Positions 1-7,240 of a stretch of 13,422 bases of DNA are shown here, one piece after another. The DNA is from an uncultured Bacteroidales bacterium (GTDB lineage: Bacteria; Bacteroidota; Bacteroidia; Bacteroidales; Paludibacteraceae). The stretch is from the NCBI GenBank assembly GCA_937915765.1, contig CALGHE010000074.1, forward strand, positions 1 through 13,422. The letters run 5' to 3'. Position 1 is the stretch's first letter, and the number at the start of each line of letters is the position of its first letter. A model generated the notes under the pieces. The model searched no databases. It saw only the letters and a list, made by a program, of their open reading frames with translations, and had not been told where the DNA came from. The translations under genes and the position numbers were made by a program.

Positions 1-734
1 GACGTGAGGCGTATCCTGGGGACATCTTCTATTTGCACTCTCGTCTTTTGGAACGTGCTGCGAAGATTATCAACAATGACAATGTTGCAAGCCAGATGAA
101 CGACCTGCCTCCATCAATGAAGAACAGAGTGAAAGGTGGCGGTTCTTTGACTGCGTTGCCTATCATCGAAACTCAGGCTGGAGACGTGTCTGCTTACATC
201 CCTACTAACGTAATCTCTATTACAGACGGTCAGATATATCTTGAAAACGACTTGTTCAACGCTGGTATCCGTCCTGCTGTGAACGTTGGTATCTCGGTAT
301 CTCGTGTGGGTGGTAGCGCTCAGGTCAAGGCAATGAAGAAAGTTGCCGGAACATTGAAAACAGACCAGGCTCAGTTCCGCGAACTGGAATCGTTCTCCAA
401 GTTTGGCGGCGACATGGACGCTGTTACAAAAATGGCTATCGACAAGGGTGTGAGAAACACTGAAATGCTGAAGCAGCCTCAGTACTCGCCTATCCCTGTT
501 GAACATCAGATTGCAGTCATCTATTGTGGCACAAAAGGTTTGCTGAACTCTCTTCCTGTTGAAGAGGTTCCTAACTTTGAAAAAGCTTTCATCGATCTTT
601 TGGAAGCCGCTCACAAGGAAGATGTGCTTACTCCATTGAAGAATGGTGTTATCAACGATGACATCACCGCTATTTTGGAAAATGAAGCTGCATCTGTTGT
701 TAGCCAAATTAAAGAGGGATTAATCATTAAATGA
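1..734 (+). CDS. atpA: ATP synthase F1 subunit alpha, C-terminal part (cut by window edge)
   Basis: This is the 3' part of the alpha subunit of the F1Fo ATP synthase, which alternates with beta in the catalytic hexamer. The frame is open from base 3 and gives about 243 residues, starting in the conserved REAYPGDIFYLHSR stretch. Further on are GSLTALPIIETQAGD, the PTNVISITDGQ block and GISVSRVGGSAQ; the Arg in SRVGG (codon 303-305) corresponds to the alpha 'arginine finger' that reaches into the beta active site. An insertion around NDLPPSMKNRVKGGG makes this stretch longer than in E. coli; from memory this is usual in Bacteroidota. The stop is followed 7 bases later by atpG, so the two are co-transcribed. 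The 5' half lies outside the window. Confidence 0.98.
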   Translation, partial: REAYPGDIFYLHSRLLERAAKIINNDNVASQMNDLPPSMKNRVKGGGSLTALPIIETQAGDVSAYIPTNVISITDGQIYLENDLFNAGIRPAVNVGISVSRVGGSAQVKAMKKVAGTLKTDQAQFRELESFSKFGGDMDAVTKMAIDKGVRNTEMLKQPQYSPIPVEHQIAVIYCGTKGLLNSLPVEEVPNFEKAFIDLLEAAHKEDVLTPLKNGVINDDITAILENEAASVVSQIKEGLIIK

Positions 735-741
735 TAGTTAA

Positions 742-1614
742 ATGGCATCATTAAAGGAAGTAAAAGCGAGAATTGGTTCAGTGACTTCTACAAAGAAGAT
801 TACCGGAGCAATGAAAATGGTCTCTTCGGCAAAACTGAAAAAAGCTCAATATGCTATCGAGAGCATCGCTCCTTATCAGGAACGGCTCAATAACATTTTG
901 AACAATTTTTTAGCGACAGAAACTGATTTTCAATCGGCGTTTGCCGAAGTCAGACCGCTAAAGAAGTTGGCTATTGTGGTCTTTTCTTCTAACTCAAGCC
1001 TTTGTGGAGCTTTCAACTCTAACGTGGCGAAACGCTTGTCTGAGGTTGTTGAGGAACATAAAAGTTTGGGTGCCGACAATATTGTTATTTTCCCTATCGG
1101 GAAGAAGGTTCAGGAATTTACTGCTAAATTGCAGGTTAAAGCTGAGGGTGACTTTCAGGATGTGGCCGACAAGCCTAATTTCGACGCTATGTCCGACATC
1201 ACCAACGATTTGATGAACCGCTTTTTGAACAAGGAGTTTGACAAGGTTATAGTTATCTATCATCACCTGAAAAGCACCGCTGTTCAGAAACTGCAGACCG
1301 AAACGTTCTTGCCTATCGCTCTTGACAGCAATAATGCAAACGCTTCTTCTGGAGGGGACTATCTCGTTGAGCCTAGCAAATCTGAAATTTTGGAGTCTCT
1401 GCTGCCTAAAGCCCTTAGAACCAAGCTTTACGCTTGTCTTCTTGACTCTAACGCATCAGAGCATGGAGCTCGTGTAGTTGCAATGCAAACTGCAACGGAC
1501 AATGCAGACGACCTGATTTCTGAATTGACCATACTTTACAACAAAACAAGGCAGCAAGCCATCACAAACGAGTTGCTCGACATTGTGGGCGGTGCGGCTG
1601 CTTTGGGCAAATAA
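742..1614 (+). CDS. atpG: ATP synthase F1 subunit gamma
   Basis: This is the gamma subunit, the central rotating shaft that couples proton flow through Fo to ATP synthesis in F1. At 290 residues it is normal length. The N-terminal helix MASLKEVKARIGSVTSTKKITGAMKMVSS and the C-terminal helix DLISELTILYNKTRQQAITNELLDIVGG are the conserved halves of the coiled-coil shaft and are unmistakable. The middle (about residues 70-210) is the more variable Rossmann-like part. The ATG comes 7 bases after atpA, with no separate promoter visible. A strong terminator follows the stop, so atpG is the last gene of the operon, as is usual in Bacteroidales. Confidence 0.98.
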   Translation: MASLKEVKARIGSVTSTKKITGAMKMVSSAKLKKAQYAIESIAPYQERLNNILNNFLATETDFQSAFAEVRPLKKLAIVVFSSNSSLCGAFNSNVAKRLSEVVEEHKSLGADNIVIFPIGKKVQEFTAKLQVKAEGDFQDVADKPNFDAMSDITNDLMNRFLNKEFDKVIVIYHHLKSTAVQKLQTETFLPIALDSNNANASSGGDYLVEPSKSEILESLLPKALRTKLYACLLDSNASEHGARVVAMQTATDNADDLISELTILYNKTRQQAITNELLDIVGGAAALGK

Positions 1615-1627
1615 GGTCCGTAATAGG

Positions 1628-1657
1628 AAAGGAGTGCTTTACGGCACTCCTTTTTTT
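1628..1657. terminator. Terminator after atpG, probably bidirectional
   Basis: A perfect stem AAAGGAGTGC / GCACTCCTTT (1628-1637 with 1644-1653) has a 6-base loop and runs into a T tract on the plus strand. The A run on its left side gives a shorter T tract on the minus strand. Only 48 bases separate the atpG stop from the stop of the convergent radical SAM gene, so this one hairpin probably ends both transcripts. Confidence 0.9.
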
Positions 1658-1662
1658 ATTTT

Positions 1663-3513
1663 TCACAATTTGCTTATTATCTTCTGAACATAGTCTTTCG
1701 CCACATCCGGTTTCGGCACTCTGAAATCAAACCACCTAAAGACAGGTATATCAAATCCTAAATCATGCATATAGTTCAACGTAGCATGATTCAAGCCCGC
1801 CCCCAACGCTTCCAAATCATATCCAAAATCATACTCAAAATCAACTTCGTTATTGCAGAACTGATTACAGACACCGTTTCTCTTCGCTCCATACAATTCA
1901 GGAGCTTGTCCGGACGGACTATGAGCAGTCATTGCATACCTATGCCAAAAAGCAGACTGAACAATCCCCGCTTCAAACATCTGCCTTACAACTTCAAGCG
2001 CGTTCACACTCTCCTTTAACGTCTCGGTCGGGAAACCGTACATCAAGTACGTATGAACCATTATTCCTGCACTTGTCAGATTAAAAGCAGCCTCCGTAGT
2101 CTGAGAAATAGAAACCCCTTTGTTCATCAACTTCAAAATCCGGTCAGACGCCACCTCCAACCCTCCGGAAACAGCAACACAACCAGCCTGGGCCAACAAG
2201 TCACAAAATTCCTGCGTATATGATTTGTCAAACCTTATATTGCCCCAAAAACTGACAACAAGATTTCGTCGCAAAATCTCTTCCGAAACTTTCCTGAGCA
2301 AATTAGGTGGCATCGCCTCGTCTGTAAAATGAAAACCAGTCTGTCCCGTCTGCTTCATAATCGTCTCCATTCTGTCAACCACCATCGTCGCCGTCGGAGC
2401 CTCATACCTGCATATATAATCTAACGACACATCACAAAACGCACACTTCGCCCAGTAACAACCATGAGCCATAACCATTTTGTTCCACAAACCATTCGAC
2501 CAAAGTTTATGCATCGGATTTGTAACCTCTGTCAACGAGATATACTTCTCCATCGGAAGCCCGTCAAAATCAGGAGTTCCAATCTCTCTGAACGGAATAT
2601 TATCAGAATCATTTCCACTATACACCAACTTATTATCCTTCAGATAATAAGTTCTTACAAGATTGCTCTCCTCACATCTGCCAGCCACTAACTCGCAAAT
2701 ACGCAGCAGAGGCAATTCGCCGTCATCTAACGTAATGAAATCCACATACTTAAAAATTCTCGAATCTTTAAGGCTTCGTAATTCTGTATTAGGGAAACCT
2801 CCACCCAAAACAATCTTCACCTCAGGAAATTTCTCTTTCAGGAACTTTCCGCAACGCAAAGCCGCATACAAACATCCAGGGAAAGGCACTGAAAAACCCA
2901 CAATATCCGGATTGCACTCCTCCACCCTCTTTTTCAAAATGTCCAACATCAGACAATCGGTAACGGACGGCTGCGCTTCAATTTCAGCCTCCAAACCGTC
3001 AAAAGACGGAGCAAAAGCCGCAAGGTGCTCTGCATAGCGCACAAGGTCAAAATGCGGCGAGACCGTCTCTCTTATGTAATCTGATATATCCTCCAAAAAC
3101 AAGGTCGCCAGATAACGAGCCTTATCGGCAGTCCCGGAAACGCCAAAAGCCCACTCAACATCCGCCAGATTATCAAAGCGCGGTCCCTCCGGCAATAACG
3201 AACGGTTAGTAATCCGAGCCGCCAAAGTTTGCTCCTGTCCTCTCAAAAATCTCACAACAGGCTCAACACAAGCAATGTACCTGTCTTTCTCCGAAAATAT
3301 CCTCGTCAAATTTTTGCTTTTCTTCAAATCTGTCGTTCTATAAAAAACATCAGACAGAAATTCAGATGTAAGAACTTTATCTACAAGCTCAATACCCAAA
3401 TCCAACTGGCACACATCAATGCCTTTTGCTTCAAGAAAACCCTTCAGCACAGTCGTAGCCGGATAAGGTGTATTCAGTTGCGTTAACGGCGGAGTTATTA
3501 AAAGGAGACGCAT
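1663..3513 (-). CDS. B12-binding-type radical SAM protein, substrate unknown
   Basis: A 616-residue member of the large radical SAM family with an N-terminal cobalamin-binding-like Rossmann domain. That domain seems split: LLLITPPLTQLNTPYPA at 2-18 opens it and NPDIVGFSVPFPG...VKIVLGGGFPN (201-242) continues it, with about 150 mostly helical residues between. The iron-sulfur motif is at C352, C357, C360 in GCYWAKCAFCD, a CX4CX2C spacing instead of the textbook CX3CX2C. Downstream are FHFTDEAMPP, VSFWGNIRFDK, VSGGLEVASDRILKLMNKG and a C-terminal HRYAMTAHSP segment. No DxHxxG cobalamin motif is visible, as in many members of this class. It starts 3 bases after maf and shares its promoter. The family includes methyltransferases, cyclases and RiPP-modifying enzymes; with no precursor peptide or lipid genes beside it, I cannot assign a substrate. 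Confidence 0.88.
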   Translation of the reverse strand: MRLLLITPPLTQLNTPYPATTVLKGFLEAKGIDVCQLDLGIELVDKVLTSEFLSDVFYRTTDLKKSKNLTRIFSEKDRYIACVEPVVRFLRGQEQTLAARITNRSLLPEGPRFDNLADVEWAFGVSGTADKARYLATLFLEDISDYIRETVSPHFDLVRYAEHLAAFAPSFDGLEAEIEAQPSVTDCLMLDILKKRVEECNPDIVGFSVPFPGCLYAALRCGKFLKEKFPEVKIVLGGGFPNTELRSLKDSRIFKYVDFITLDDGELPLLRICELVAGRCEESNLVRTYYLKDNKLVYSGNDSDNIPFREIGTPDFDGLPMEKYISLTEVTNPMHKLWSNGLWNKMVMAHGCYWAKCAFCDVSLDYICRYEAPTATMVVDRMETIMKQTGQTGFHFTDEAMPPNLLRKVSEEILRRNLVVSFWGNIRFDKSYTQEFCDLLAQAGCVAVSGGLEVASDRILKLMNKGVSISQTTEAAFNLTSAGIMVHTYLMYGFPTETLKESVNALEVVRQMFEAGIVQSAFWHRYAMTAHSPSGQAPELYGAKRNGVCNQFCNNEVDFEYDFGYDLEALGAGLNHATLNYMHDLGFDIPVFRWFDFRVPKPDVAKDYVQKIISKL

Positions 3514-3516
3514 ACG

Positions 3517-4089
3517 TTAAAACTTTTTCAATTCCTGATAAAGACGCTGCACCGGCAATCCCATTATGTTGTAAAAACTTCCAGATATATGCTCAACCCC
3601 TACATAACCGATCCACTCCTGAACTCCGTAAGAGCCAGCCTTGTCAAAAGGTTTGTACTTGTCAACATAAAAAGAAATTTCCTCGTCAGACAGTTTTGAA
3701 AATTTCACCTCCGAAGCAACAACAAAAGTAGATTTTTTGCAATTCGACATAACACACACACCAGTAAACACGGTATGAACATCATCAGACAAGGACTTAA
3801 GCATCTCTAAGGCATCCTCTTTATCCTTAGGTTTTCCGAAAACCCGGTCCTTGTGCCATACAATAGTGTCTGCCGTAATTATCAAAGTGTCGTCTTCCAT
3901 TATCTGCTTGTAAGCTTCCGCTTTCTTTTCGGCAAGAAAAAGAGGAATCTCTTCACCCTTTAATGTCTCAGGATACGTCTCGTCGATGTTCGGTATGGTC
4001 TTCACCGAGAAATTCAGGTCCAACCCTTTCAGAAGCTCTTGCCTTCTTGGAGAATTGGATGCGAGTATTATTTTGTAATTCTCTAACAT
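3517..4089 (-). CDS. maf: Maf family nucleoside triphosphate pyrophosphatase (dTTP/UTP type likely)
   Basis: Maf proteins hydrolyse non-canonical or excess nucleoside triphosphates to the monophosphate and pyrophosphate in the cytosol. The 190-residue protein is normal length. Visible motifs are ILASNSPRRQELL (8-20, phosphate-binding SxSPRR type), ITADTIVW with the presumed catalytic Asp at 74, GKP at 85-87, HTVFTGV at 105-111, DKAGSYGVQ at 149-157 and GLPV near the end. The SPRR and DKAGSYGVQ forms resemble E. coli YhdE, the dTTP/UTP-acting branch, more than YceF; this subgroup call is an inference from motif resemblance. It is the first gene of a two-gene unit with the radical SAM gene 3 bases downstream, and has its own promoter facing trmD. 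Confidence 0.95.
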   Translation of the reverse strand: MLENYKIILASNSPRRQELLKGLDLNFSVKTIPNIDETYPETLKGEEIPLFLAEKKAEAYKQIMEDDTLIITADTIVWHKDRVFGKPKDKEDALEMLKSLSDDVHTVFTGVCVMSNCKKSTFVVASEVKFSKLSDEEISFYVDKYKPFDKAGSYGVQEWIGYVGVEHISGSFYNIMGLPVQRLYQELKKF

Positions 4090-4109
4090 AATATATTTTT
4101 TTAATGACG

Positions 4110-4140
4110 CAAAGTTACAAAAAGGTCTTTAAATCTCGAA
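4110..4140 (-). promoter_or_regulatory. Promoter of maf
   Basis: On the minus strand TAACTTTG (4110-4117) matches the Bacteroidota -7 box TAnnTTTG exactly. TTCG (4137-4140), 19 bases upstream, is one base off the -33 TTTG. The maf ATG lies about 20 bases downstream. Confidence 0.75.
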
Positions 4141-4170
4141 TTTCAGCCTTTTATTTATTAATTAATTTCA

Positions 4171-4178
4171 TATCTTTG
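4171..4178 (+). promoter_or_regulatory. -7 box of the trmD promoter
   Basis: TATCTTTG is an exact match to TAnnTTTG. The -33 position (about 4148-4151, CTTT) is weak. The transcript would start near 4183, about 14 bases before the trmD ATG at 4197. This rules out the longer open frame that begins at 4104, since its first codons would lie upstream of the transcript start. Confidence 0.75.
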
Positions 4179-4196
4179 CGGAAATTTTTTGACATT

Positions 4197-4871
4197 ATGC
4201 GCATTGACATACTTTCTGTGGTTCCGGAACTTCTTGAAAGTCCGCTGAATCACTCTATTCTTAAACGAGCTCAGAACAAAGGGCTTGCGGAAATTTGCAT
4301 CCATAACATAAGGGACTACACATTAGACAAACATAAACGTGTAGATGACTACGCCTTCGGGTTCAGTGCCGGAATGGTTATGCAGATTGAACCGATAGAC
4401 CGACTGATTACACATCTGAAAAGCGAACGCGAGTATGACGATGTAATTTACACATCACCAGACGGAGAGACGTTTAATCAGAAGATGGCCAACACTATGT
4501 CGATGGCAAACAATCTGATAATTCTGTGCGGCCACTACAAAGGGATAGACCACAGAATAAGGGAGCATTTGATTACGCGCGAAATATCTGTAGGCGACTA
4601 CGTACTGACTGGCGGCGAACTGGCGGCGTGCATTATGACAGACGCTATCGTAAGACTTATCCCCGGAGCAATGTCCGACGAGCAGTCAGCTCTGTCAGAC
4701 TCTTTTCAGGACAATCTTCTAGCTCCTCCTGTTTACACCCGCCCCGCAGAATACAAAGGCTGGAAAGTGCCAGAGATTCTGCTTTCTGGCAACGAGAGAA
4801 AAATTAACGAATGGGAACATGAACAGGCGGTTGCACGTACAAGGAAGCTACGTCCGGATCTGCTCAAATAA
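4197..4871 (+). CDS. trmD: tRNA (guanine37-N1)-methyltransferase
   Basis: TrmD methylates N1 of G37 next to the anticodon in tRNAs reading CNN codons, using S-adenosylmethionine, which prevents +1 frameshifting. From the ATG at 4197 the protein is 224 residues, the usual length, and begins MRIDILSVVPELLESPLNHS as family members do. The SAM-binding trefoil knot is clear: LCGHYKGIDHRIREH (110-124) and SVGDYVLTGGELAA (131-144), then RLIPG with R153. D168 in SDSF matches the catalytic Asp169 of E. coli. YTRPAEYKGWKVPEILLSGN (180-199) is the linker and start of the C-terminal domain. The usual GGGAGM-like loop reads GFSAGM (55-60), a mild variant. The frame stays open upstream to 4104, but the promoter lies inside that extension. 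Confidence 0.97.
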   Translation: MRIDILSVVPELLESPLNHSILKRAQNKGLAEICIHNIRDYTLDKHKRVDDYAFGFSAGMVMQIEPIDRLITHLKSEREYDDVIYTSPDGETFNQKMANTMSMANNLIILCGHYKGIDHRIREHLITREISVGDYVLTGGELAACIMTDAIVRLIPGAMSDEQSALSDSFQDNLLAPPVYTRPAEYKGWKVPEILLSGNERKINEWEHEQAVARTRKLRPDLLK

Positions 4872-4875
4872 AAGC

Positions 4876-4910
4876 AAAAGAGTTACAACTAACTTGTAAC
4901 TCTTTTTTTT
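4876..4910 (+). terminator. Terminator of trmD
   Basis: A perfect 10-bp stem, AGAGTTACAA (4879-4888) with TTGTAACTCT (4894-4903), has a 5-base loop and ends in a run of T to 4910. It starts a few bases after the trmD stop. The A-rich left flank could also let it work for the convergent mscS transcript. Confidence 0.92.
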
Positions 4911-4978
4911 GCAATATCTACCTAATTTAATTGCAAATCGCGTCCAAAAACAAACTAACTAGCCATGATTTGACCAAA

Positions 4979-6031
4979 TTAATTATTCATGTAGATAGTC
5001 TGCGAAGGGAATGCAAAGCTTAATCCTGCAGCATTGAACTGCCTTAATATTTCAAGATTAATATCAGTCTGAGTCTGCAAGATATCGCCCTCCTTCTTTA
5101 TATAATACACAAAAAGGATTCCGAGAGCAAAGTCTCCGTATTGCGTGAAAGCCACCTTATAGTTATCATCAACAGAACTGTTCGCCTCCGCAATATTTTT
5201 TAACATTTGAATAGCCTGCTCTATCTGTTCTGGAGTTGTCTCATACACAAGTCCAAGGTTCAGAGTAATTTTCCGAGCCGGCTCCAGAGTCACGTTCTCG
5301 ATAACACTGTCCGTTACCGTCGAGTTTGGAATTGTAACAATAGTTCCGTCCAAAGTTCTGAGTCTGAAGCTGCGCACTCCAATCTCCACAACAGTTCCGT
5401 CATACCCCGAAATCCTCACTCTCTGCCCTAACGTAAAAGGTTTATCTGTAAAGATTGTGAATCCTCCGAAAAAGTTAGACACAGAATCCTGCGCCGCCAT
5501 AGCCAAAGCCAAACCGCCTATACCAAGACCGGCTATAAGCGCGCCCACATCATATCCCACATTATTCAAACCTACAATAATACCCAGCGACCAAACAATC
5601 ACGCTCATACACTTTTTCACAATAGGGTAAAGCTGGTCATCCAGATCACTTTCAGTCTTTTGTATCAGCGGCCTCACGTACTCTTCAAGCAAAGAGTTGA
5701 GCACCCTTGCGATCAGCCATGTAACGTTTACCGTTATTAAAAACGTAAAAACATTGCCCAATGCAGAATCCACAACCTCCGGCAACGTAAGTTGCGCTAC
5801 CCCTAATTTAAAACCAGCCACAACAATTGCAAAAACCAGCGGCTCTTCAAGCATATCTATTAAAATATCATCAAGTTTAGTCTTGCTTTTTTTCGTAAAG
5901 CCACGCAAGACCTTCTTGAAAAACCAAAAAATAACCTTGCTGAACACTATCGCGCCAGCAATATACAGTAAAGCCATAAACCATTCGCCTACCGTATTAG
6001 AATAAAATTCTTTTGATAAAAACTCGTTCAT
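4979..6031 (-). CDS. MscS-family small-conductance mechanosensitive channel
   Basis: A 350-residue inner-membrane protein of the MscS family, homo-oligomeric channels that open under membrane tension to release solutes on osmotic downshock. Hydrophobic segments lie at about 16-38, 64-82, 91-115, 139-155 and 161-195, more than the three of E. coli MscS. The last is the pore helix and beta-domain entry: GALIAGLGIGGLALAMAAQD followed by SVSNFFGGFTIF. The beta domain follows with DKPFTLGQRVRISGYDGTVVEIGVRSFRLRTLDGTIVTIPNS (196-237). The C-terminal alpha/beta domain ends with FAFPSQTIYMNN. It lies 32 bases downstream of the 116-residue gene on the same strand, without a good promoter of its own, so the two are probably one transcript. 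Confidence 0.95.
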   Translation of the reverse strand: MNEFLSKEFYSNTVGEWFMALLYIAGAIVFSKVIFWFFKKVLRGFTKKSKTKLDDILIDMLEEPLVFAIVVAGFKLGVAQLTLPEVVDSALGNVFTFLITVNVTWLIARVLNSLLEEYVRPLIQKTESDLDDQLYPIVKKCMSVIVWSLGIIVGLNNVGYDVGALIAGLGIGGLALAMAAQDSVSNFFGGFTIFTDKPFTLGQRVRISGYDGTVVEIGVRSFRLRTLDGTIVTIPNSTVTDSVIENVTLEPARKITLNLGLVYETTPEQIEQAIQMLKNIAEANSSVDDNYKVAFTQYGDFALGILFVYYIKKEGDILQTQTDINLEILRQFNAAGLSFAFPSQTIYMNN

Positions 6032-6063
6032 ATCGTTAATTTTAAATGTTATAACACAATAAA

Positions 6064-6414
6064 TCAGTTCCCTCGCTGCATCTCAAAAAAGCCACACACA
6101 GCCTCAGAGTCAAAGCTATGGCCAACAATTTTGCCTTCTGCCGTAAAAAAGCCCTCCAATATATCCGGATTATAATCATCCATCAAATTACCTTCCAGAT
6201 CAGTAACCAACACCCCCTTCATACAGATCGCGCAATCCACAACCTCGCACTCCACATACTGCCGCACCTTAAACGGCTCGTCGCCAGATATAACCTCCTT
6301 GTACTCTAAAACGCCAACCAGCTTACCCTCATTTAGAGCAAAAAAAGCAAATCCTGCATCATATCCGCAGTCAAACCGTTCTCTGAAAAGCCATTTTCCT
6401 AAAAACCTCTCCAT
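6064..6414 (-). CDS. Conserved-looking hypothetical protein upstream of mscS
   Basis: I do not recognise this 116-residue protein. It has no signal peptide and no membrane segment. It reads as short alternating beta-strand stretches (FAFFALNEGKLVGVLEYKEV, AICMKGVLVTDLEGN, GFFTAEGKIVGHSF, VCGFFEMQRG), compatible with a small all-beta fold. Five cysteines (16, 56, 61, 64, 107) are many for its size, with C56, C61 and C64 close together, but no known metal motif results. It is acidic in its second half. Codon use resembles the neighbours and the start ATG is well placed, so I think it is a real gene. It is first in a probable two-gene unit with mscS, 32 bases apart. Confidence 0.75.
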   Translation of the reverse strand: MERFLGKWLFRERFDCGYDAGFAFFALNEGKLVGVLEYKEVISGDEPFKVRQYVECEVVDCAICMKGVLVTDLEGNLMDDYNPDILEGFFTAEGKIVGHSFDSEAVCGFFEMQRGN

Positions 6415-6529
6415 ATTCTTTTTTTTCGCTAATATAAGAAACTGAAATTAAAAACATATACTTTTCGCAAAAAAAAAGAAAGCGTCTTTAGCCCCAAAAA
6501 ACATCTTTCATGTCAGACAAACCCGCAAA

Positions 6530-6552
6530 AGGGACACATAAAATGTGCCCCT
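6530..6552 (-). other. Hairpin, possible weak minus-strand terminator
   Basis: On the minus strand AGGGGCACAT and ATGTGTCCCT pair over 10 positions with one mismatch around a 3-base loop, followed by TTTT and then GCGGG. This is a plausible but weak terminator for something transcribed leftward between 6552 and 6900. No T tract follows on the plus strand. Confidence 0.45.
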
Positions 6553-6643
6553 AACAAAACAAGATTATCAACATAAGGTTAGTTCTTTCAGTCAAAATTA
6601 AGCTATGATAATTTTAACTTCGTTTCAGTCGCAAGTCGAAATA

Positions 6644-6651
6644 TACCTTTG
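6644..6651 (+). promoter_or_regulatory. Orphan -7 box (TACCTTTG) with no gene behind it
   Basis: An exact TAnnTTTG match within TATACCTTTGC. The -33 position is poor, and no credible coding region follows before the convergent rpmA unit. It could be a remnant promoter, a small RNA start, or chance in A/T-rich DNA. Confidence 0.35.
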
Positions 6652-6790
6652 CTCTATCTTCTGCCGAGCAAAATCGAACTCGCCAACTTTCACCCTAATA
6701 ATTTTAATAATTCAATGAAAAATACTTTCAAACGTAAGCCTTTCGGCCCTACACTTAAATACAATCAAATACCGCGCCAAAACCCACACC

Positions 6791-6821
6791 TTTTTTTTAA
6801 AAAAAAAAAAAAAAAAAAAAA
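6791..6821. repeat. Homopolymer tract: 8 T followed by 23 A
   Basis: Eight T are followed directly by 23 A. Tracts this long are prone to polymerase slippage and to sequencing error, so the true length is uncertain. It lies in non-coding DNA about 80 bases downstream of the rpmA terminator in the direction of rpmA transcription. Confidence 0.9.
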
Positions 6822-6901
6822 TCTATTTCTTTTAAAACCCGCTTCCGCGTTCCATGAAAGACGGAGACTTAGAATCTTTGCAAGTCAAAATAAAACAGCA
6901 T

Positions 6902-6932
6902 AAAAAAAGGGAGAGTTTTTTCAACCCTCCCT
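6902..6932 (-). terminator. Terminator of the rplU-rpmA operon
   Basis: On the minus strand AGGGAGGGTT pairs with AACTCTCCCT over 10 positions (one G-T wobble), with a 5-base loop, and a run of seven T follows. It lies about 20 bases after the rpmA stop. Confidence 0.92.
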
Positions 6933-6953
6933 GCAAATTATCTCTCTGAAAAA

Positions 6954-7220
6954 TTATTCAGCAGTAGCGTAAGGCACTACAGAAACAAAAGATCTGTTGT
7001 CTTTTTTCTTTCTGAAAGCCACAACACCATCAATCAAAGCGAACAATGTGTGGTCTTTACCCATACCAACATTTTCACCAGCATGATGAACTGTACCTCT
7101 CTGACGGATGATGATACCACCAGCTTTAATAGACTGTCCACCAAAAACCTTTACACCAAGTCGTTTACTTGCCGACTCACGGCCGTTCTTAGAACTACCT
7201 ACCCCTTTTTTGTGTGCCAT
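6954..7220 (-). CDS. rpmA: 50S ribosomal protein L27
   Basis: L27 is a large-subunit protein whose N-terminal tail reaches the peptidyl transferase centre. The 88-residue product is normal length. It shows MAHKKGVGSSKNGRESASKRLGVK, then GGIIIRQRGTVHHAGENVGMGKDHTLFALIDG, the hallmark of the family. It begins directly with MAHKKG, without the cleaved N-terminal extension seen in Firmicutes. The gene starts 20 bases after the rplU stop, the classic L21-L27 pair, and is followed by a strong terminator. Confidence 0.98.
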   Translation of the reverse strand: MAHKKGVGSSKNGRESASKRLGVKVFGGQSIKAGGIIIRQRGTVHHAGENVGMGKDHTLFALIDGVVAFRKKKDNRSFVSVVPYATAE

Positions 7221-7240
7221 TTCTCTGTCCTTTCTTTAAA

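Larger units (their letters stand above)
6415..6953. other. Long intergenic region between the hypothetical gene and rpmA
   Basis: About 540 bases with no convincing gene. From left to right it holds A/T-rich sequence that should contain the promoter of the 116-residue gene (the best -7-like match on the minus strand is TATATTAG at 6429-6436, one base off), a hairpin at 6530-6552, a minus-strand TAATTTTG box at 6593-6600, a plus-strand TACCTTTG box at 6644-6651, a T8A23 tract at 6791-6821, and the rpmA terminator at 6902-6932. An open frame from 6649 reads through the A tract as polylysine and is not credible as a protein. Confidence 0.7.

Noticed and set aside
4104..4196. N-terminal extension of TrmD
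   Set aside because: The trmD promoter lies inside it and the family N-terminus is at 4197.
6650..6695. tRNA-like GCGAG-TTCGA...CTCG arm on the minus strand
   Set aside because: The loop is 10 bases, not 7, and no anticodon arm, D arm or acceptor pairing can be found nearby.
6649..6903. 84-codon plus-strand open frame after the orphan TACCTTTG box
   Set aside because: It starts at TTG, runs through the 23-A tract as polylysine, overlaps the region of the rpmA terminator and looks like no protein family.
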